From Dethiosulfatibacter sp. (GTDB taxonomy: Bacteria > Bacillota_A > Clostridia > Tissierellales > Dethiosulfatibacteraceae): a stretch of DNA of 9,100 nucleotides. Location of the stretch: positions 1-9,100 of the forward strand of contig JAHRFV010000054.1 in NCBI GenBank assembly GCA_019084435.1, read 5' to 3'. Below the pieces are notes generated by a model. It ran no database searches, was not told the origin of the DNA, and saw only the letters and a program-made list of their open reading frames with translations. Numbering within the stretch: position 1 is the stretch's first letter; each line of letters starts with the position of its first letter. A program made the position numbers and the translations under genes. Positions 5,890 through 9,100 of this stretch are shown one piece after another.

Positions 5890-6693
5890 ATGAATAGAAT
5901 GCGTATAGGTATGCCTTCATTGATTGAGTTGGACTCCTTTGAGGACACAATAGACTTATGCAGAGAATTGGATTTAGACTTTATTGAACTCAATATGAAT
6001 CTGCCATCAAACTTTATTGAAAATCTTCCTTCTGATAAGCTTCTTGAAGTCAAAGAAAAACACAAGATTTCTTACACCATGCACATGCCTGACGATATGG
6101 ATATGGGCGTGTTTTTTCAGTCTGTCCGTGATGGATATGTGAGGCTGGCACTTGATACAGTGTCCTGGGCTCAAAAATCTGGTGTTGACCTTTTGAATTT
6201 CCACATAATCGAAGGAGCGAAAATGACGCTCCCTCACAAAAAAATTTTTATATATGACCAGTACTCTGATATTTTCGTCGAAAATTTTGTGAGCTCATTT
6301 AAAACCGTGTGTAAGGCTGCAATAAAAAACAAAATTGGAATCAATGTAGAAAACTCAGGCAATTTTAATCGATTATTTGCCCAGAAAGCCCTCAATCAAG
6401 TTTTAGCAATGAAAGGAACCGGTATAACCTGGGATATCGGCCATGATTCAGCTAATAATTTTATTGACCATGAGTATCTGACGAAAATGAATAATCACAT
6501 CACACATATGCATTTCCACGATACCAAAGGCCAAAAAGATCACCTGGTTCCATTCGAGGGTGAGTTGGATCTTGTCAATCGCATCGATTTCGCCATCAAA
6601 AGAAATCTAACAGTTCTGATAGAGGTTAAAACTGTTGCTGCCTTGAAAGAATCAATTTATATAATGAGACAGAGAGATTTGATTCCAAATTGA
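5890..6693 (+). CDS. Sugar phosphate isomerase/epimerase-like TIM-barrel protein
   Basis: The 267-residue protein belongs to the xylose-isomerase-like / AP-endonuclease-2 TIM-barrel superfamily, whose members use divalent metals to isomerise or epimerise sugars or to cut DNA at abasic sites. Candidate metal-site residues fall at the ends of successive strands: H65 (TMHMP), H105 (NFHII), E154 (NVENSG), D182 and H185 (WDIGHD), H208 and H210 (HMHFHD) and E245 (LIEVK). The pattern fits a sugar isomerase/epimerase better than endonuclease IV, but the substrate cannot be told. GAGGTGAT sits just before ATG 5890 with normal spacing. It is the only plus-strand gene here, alone in its transcript, and it ends one base from the histidine kinase stop codon with no visible terminator. 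Confidence 0.82.
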   Translation: MNRMRIGMPSLIELDSFEDTIDLCRELDLDFIELNMNLPSNFIENLPSDKLLEVKEKHKISYTMHMPDDMDMGVFFQSVRDGYVRLALDTVSWAQKSGVDLLNFHIIEGAKMTLPHKKIFIYDQYSDIFVENFVSSFKTVCKAAIKNKIGINVENSGNFNRLFAQKALNQVLAMKGTGITWDIGHDSANNFIDHEYLTKMNNHITHMHFHDTKGQKDHLVPFEGELDLVNRIDFAIKRNLTVLIEVKTVAALKESIYIMRQRDLIPN

Positions 6694-6694
6694 A

Positions 6695-8059
6695 TCACAT
6701 CTGATAAGAGTCGATACTTTTGAATTTTATAATAAACACAATTTGGTCGTCCTCAAGCTGAGACCATATTTTACCATCATTTAACTCAACTATTTCACGG
6801 CTGATAGCCAACCCGAGTCCGCTGCCTGATCCTTCGGATCTTGACTGGTCTTTGATATACATGCGTTCAAAAATTCGCTTCATATCATCTTTTTTGAACT
6901 GCTTTTTGTCAATATTGTTAGAGAAAGTGATAAGAACGTCATCATTGTCAATGAGTGATTTAATTTTCAGAACACCAGGTTTTTTTGCATACTTTACTGC
7001 ATTGTATATTAGATTTTCAAAAACTCTGACAACTAGAATTGGATCTGCATAGATAAAAGGTTTTTCTAAATTTAAATCTAGCTCAATTTGAAGAAGATTA
7101 TCTTCAATGAGATGAGAATACTCAACCTTGATCTGATCAATCAATCTGTTCACATCAAGATTTTTTTTCTCCAATTTTATAGTCTCGCTAGTCAGCTTAG
7201 AATATTCGAAAAGCTTACTAATCAATTGCTTCAATTGTTGTGATTTGTTAAAGCATATTTCAACATATTCAACTAGTTTGCTCTCGTCTGGATATTTTCT
7301 ATCCTTTATCAAATTCAGATAACCGATTATCGAAGTCAGTGGCGTACTCAGATCATGAGCCATGTTTGTAATCAATTCTTTTTTTGATTTTTCCATTTTT
7401 TCTTCAAGCGCACTTCTTTCTCTGATAGATTGTCCCATCATATTGATGTTGCTGGCTAACCAAGTTAACTCATCTTGACCGGATATTCTAATCTGACTTT
7501 CTAAATCTCCTTTTGAGATCCTACCAACAGTCTCTGATATTTCATGGATGTAGTTGATTCTATTATTTGCTAATCTGAAGAATACAAATATAAAGAGAAT
7601 AACAGACATTAGAATAATAACCATCACTAGCACATTCTCTTCGTATGGCCTGTCCTTATATAGTCCTTCCAAAAAAATAATCTTATTCTCACCATTCAGG
7701 TTAAATGCTCTATATAAAATATAATCTCTCTGCTGAGGTTCTTCTTGATGACTTCTATATAATACTAAACCCTGTTCATCAACAACATTTATAAAATAGA
7801 TGTTAGTATCAAAATCTAGAGCATCTAACTTATCCACCCAACTATCTGTTCCTTGATCAGTTTCTAGAAATATTTTCATCTCATCGATAAGGACAGTTGC
7901 ATCCAATTTTTCTGTTTCATGCATGTCTAGCTTTGCTTTGAAATACAAATTTTCTACAATAACATATGACATGACCCCAAAGACCATCGAAGCAACTAAG
8001 GATATCACAAAAAAGCCTAAAAACTCTGTTCTCAAACTCTTTGAATTTCTATCTTTCAA
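6695..8059 (-). CDS. Membrane sensor histidine kinase (VanS-like)
   Basis: Senses an unknown signal and phosphorylates the adjacent response regulator. From the TTG at 8059 (454 residues): membrane helix at about 13-35, an extracellular segment of about 105 residues, a second helix at about 143-162, a HAMP linker (about 163-212), HisKA with the phosphorylated H235 in HDLSTP, and the ATPase domain. The latter has the N box NLIYNAVKYA (349-358), the F box RIFERMY (395-401) and the G2 box GSGSGLGLA (410-418). The usual DxGxG of the G1 box is absent; ITFSNN stands there, as in VanS-like kinases. The frame also opens at TTG 8071, but that codon touches the GGGGAG site, so TTG 8059, 12 bases away, is preferred with some doubt. 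It overlaps the regulator gene by 11 bases, indicating coupled translation. Confidence 0.93.
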   Translation of the reverse strand: MKDRNSKSLRTEFLGFFVISLVASMVFGVMSYVIVENLYFKAKLDMHETEKLDATVLIDEMKIFLETDQGTDSWVDKLDALDFDTNIYFINVVDEQGLVLYRSHQEEPQQRDYILYRAFNLNGENKIIFLEGLYKDRPYEENVLVMVIILMSVILFIFVFFRLANNRINYIHEISETVGRISKGDLESQIRISGQDELTWLASNINMMGQSIRERSALEEKMEKSKKELITNMAHDLSTPLTSIIGYLNLIKDRKYPDESKLVEYVEICFNKSQQLKQLISKLFEYSKLTSETIKLEKKNLDVNRLIDQIKVEYSHLIEDNLLQIELDLNLEKPFIYADPILVVRVFENLIYNAVKYAKKPGVLKIKSLIDNDDVLITFSNNIDKKQFKKDDMKRIFERMYIKDQSRSEGSGSGLGLAISREIVELNDGKIWSQLEDDQIVFIIKFKSIDSYQM

Positions 8060-8744
8060 CTTTATAACCAACTCCCCAAATGGTTTTTATATATTTAGGA
8101 TTCTTGTAATCATCTTTAAGCTTTTCTCGTAATTTTCTGATATGTACAGTTACCGTGTTATCTGTAATAAAAAACTCATCTTTCCAGACTCTATTATAGA
8201 TTTTTTCGATGCTGAACACGATACCTTTATTGCTAGCCAGTAAAGCCAGTATGTCAAACTCCGTTTTTGTCAGGTGTACCTCCGTTCCATTGAGCAGCAC
8301 CTGATGTGTATCCATATTTATAATCAAGTCGTCAATCGTTATGGTTATATCAGTGTTTTCAGCTTCTTTATCAAAAACATCTACTCTTCTCAGATTTGCT
8401 TTGACTCTAGCTGTTAACTCAAGGGGATTGAAAGGTTTAGTGATATAATCATCAGCTCCAGCAGATAATCCCATTATTTTATCCATATCCTCACCTTTCG
8501 CCGACAAGAATATGATAGGCATTTTCCATCTATCTCTTATTTTATAACATGTTTCCATACCATCCATGTCTGGCATCATTATATCTAGTATCAATAGGTC
8601 GACAGGATTCTTTTCCAGTATTTCAATTGCTTCCATGCCATTTTTAGCTAGAAGAACTTCGTAGTTTTCATTTTGCAGATATATCTTTATCATATTCCTG
8701 ATATCATGATCGTCGTCCGTTACTAGTATTACTTTATTTTCCAA
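8049..8744 (-). CDS. OmpR/PhoB-family response regulator
   Basis: Transcription factor controlled by phosphorylation from the overlapping kinase. The 231-residue protein has a receiver domain (1-120) with the acidic pocket D10-D12, the phosphoacceptor D54 in LDIMMPD, S81 (LSAKG) and K103 (TKPF). The winged-helix DNA-binding domain covers about 133-229, with KTEFDILALL, VTVHIRKLREKL and the wing IWGVGYKVE. The start is TTG 8744, preceded by AGGAGGG at good spacing. All catalytic residues are intact, so it should be functional. I see no convincing promoter in the 50 bases before it: a TATATT lies at 8777-8772, but no -35 matches. A start overlapping the ftsH terminator, or readthrough from ftsH, is possible. 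Target genes are unknown. Confidence 0.95.
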   Translation of the reverse strand: MENKVILVTDDDHDIRNMIKIYLQNENYEVLLAKNGMEAIEILEKNPVDLLILDIMMPDMDGMETCYKIRDRWKMPIIFLSAKGEDMDKIMGLSAGADDYITKPFNPLELTARVKANLRRVDVFDKEAENTDITITIDDLIINMDTHQVLLNGTEVHLTKTEFDILALLASNKGIVFSIEKIYNRVWKDEFFITDNTVTVHIRKLREKLKDDYKNPKYIKTIWGVGYKVER

Positions 8745-8793
8745 TTTTCCCTCCTATTTAGTTTACTACCAAATATATTCTTCATAGTTTATT

Positions 8794-8841
8794 AAAAAAG
8801 AGACTCTGTCAGATAAAACAAAATCTGCCCATTGAGTCTCT
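8794..8841 (-). terminator. Rho-independent terminator of ftsH
   Basis: On the minus strand, AGAGACTC (8841-8834) pairs with GAGTCTCT (8806-8799), followed by six Ts. An inner CAGAT/ATCTG stem makes the hairpin two-part. It lies 21 bases after the ftsH stop codon and separates ftsH from the two-component genes. Confidence 0.85.
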
Positions 8842-8862
8842 GTATCTAATGCTGTGATTTAA

Positions 8863-9100
8863 TTATGCTTCCAAAAAAATCCTTTCGAATTCTTTTCCGT
8901 CTAGCGTTTCTTTTTCCAGTAAAGCTTTTGCCACATCATGCAGTTTGTTCAGGTTGTCTCTTAATAAGGATTCCGCTTTATGATACGCTTTATCTATTAT
9001 CGACCGCATTTCTCTGTCTATTTGAGCAGCCACTTCTTCAGAGTAATTTCTACTCTTTGCAAAATCTCTGCCTAAAAAGACTTCATCATCGTCTCCAGAA
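8863..9100 (-). CDS. ftsH: ATP-dependent zinc metalloprotease FtsH, C-terminal end (partial)
   Basis: FtsH is a hexameric membrane-anchored AAA+ protease that degrades damaged membrane proteins and some regulators. Only the last 78 residues are in the window; the AAA+ module and the HExxH zinc site lie beyond the right edge. The visible part matches the end of the M41 peptidase domain: EVFLGRDFAKSRNYSEEVAAQ, the last acidic helix region IDREMRSIIDKAY, and the tail ALLEKETLDGKEFERIF. The protein ends shortly after this motif, without the long charged tail seen in some homologues. The stop is TAA at 8865-8863, followed by a terminator. In Firmicutes ftsH commonly lies upstream of the dusB-lysS-rrn region, which agrees with this context. 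Confidence 0.95.
   Translation of the reverse strand, partial: SGDDDEVFLGRDFAKSRNYSEEVAAQIDREMRSIIDKAYHKAESLLRDNLNKLHDVAKALLEKETLDGKEFERIFLEA

Noticed and set aside
5832..6065. Minus-strand open frame overlapping the TIM-barrel start
   Set aside because: It is antisense to a well-supported coding region with a good ribosome binding site and has no own signals.
1..9100. CRISPR array, defence system, prophage or integrase
   Set aside because: No regularly spaced repeats, cas-like proteins, phage genes or recombinases are seen. Apart from the leader near 5700, all genes are ordinary chromosomal ones.

Overview
The window looks like chromosomal DNA from an AT-rich, Gram-positive Clostridia-type Firmicute. 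The evidence is the gene order ftsH ... birA-dusB-greA-lysS-rrn, the strong AGGAGG-type ribosome binding sites, the frequent TTG starts and the rho-independent terminators. I cannot name a genus. Almost everything lies on the minus strand, so the biological reading direction is right to left. One gene, a TIM-barrel enzyme, lies on the plus strand.

Right end (about 8750-9100): the C-terminus of the membrane protease FtsH, closed by a terminator. It is followed by a two-component pair, 6695-8744: an OmpR-type response regulator and an overlapping membrane histidine kinase of the VanS-like type. The kinase gene meets the plus-strand sugar-isomerase/epimerase-like gene (5890-6693) tail to tail, with one base between the stop codons and no terminator visible.

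Middle (5598-5889): a divergent control region. It holds a plus-strand promoter for the TIM-barrel gene and a strong minus-strand promoter for a class V PLP aminotransferase (4524-5597). Between the latter promoter and its start codon is a leader of about 175 nt with two long hairpins, a repeated GAACCC and a 12-bp palindrome. I do not recognise it as a standard riboswitch or T-box. It is either a cis-regulatory RNA or the remains of a small mobile element with hairpin ends, and it is the most interesting piece of the window.

Left half (588-4417): a housekeeping block. A divergent biotin-protein-ligase-like gene is closely followed by dusB (tRNA dihydrouridine synthase). A near-consensus promoter then starts the greA-lysS pair (transcript-cleavage factor and lysyl-tRNA synthetase), which ends in a good terminator. 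The type III pantothenate kinase gene often found between birA and dusB in related bacteria is absent here.

Left end (1-345): the first 38 or so bases of a 16S rRNA gene running off the window, with a leader of about 260 nt and two tandem sigma-A promoters. The block thus joins transcription (GreA), tRNA modification (DusB), tRNA charging (LysS) and rRNA synthesis in one translation-related neighbourhood. The functions of the two-component system, the TIM-barrel enzyme and the aminotransferase substrate cannot be settled from sequence alone.
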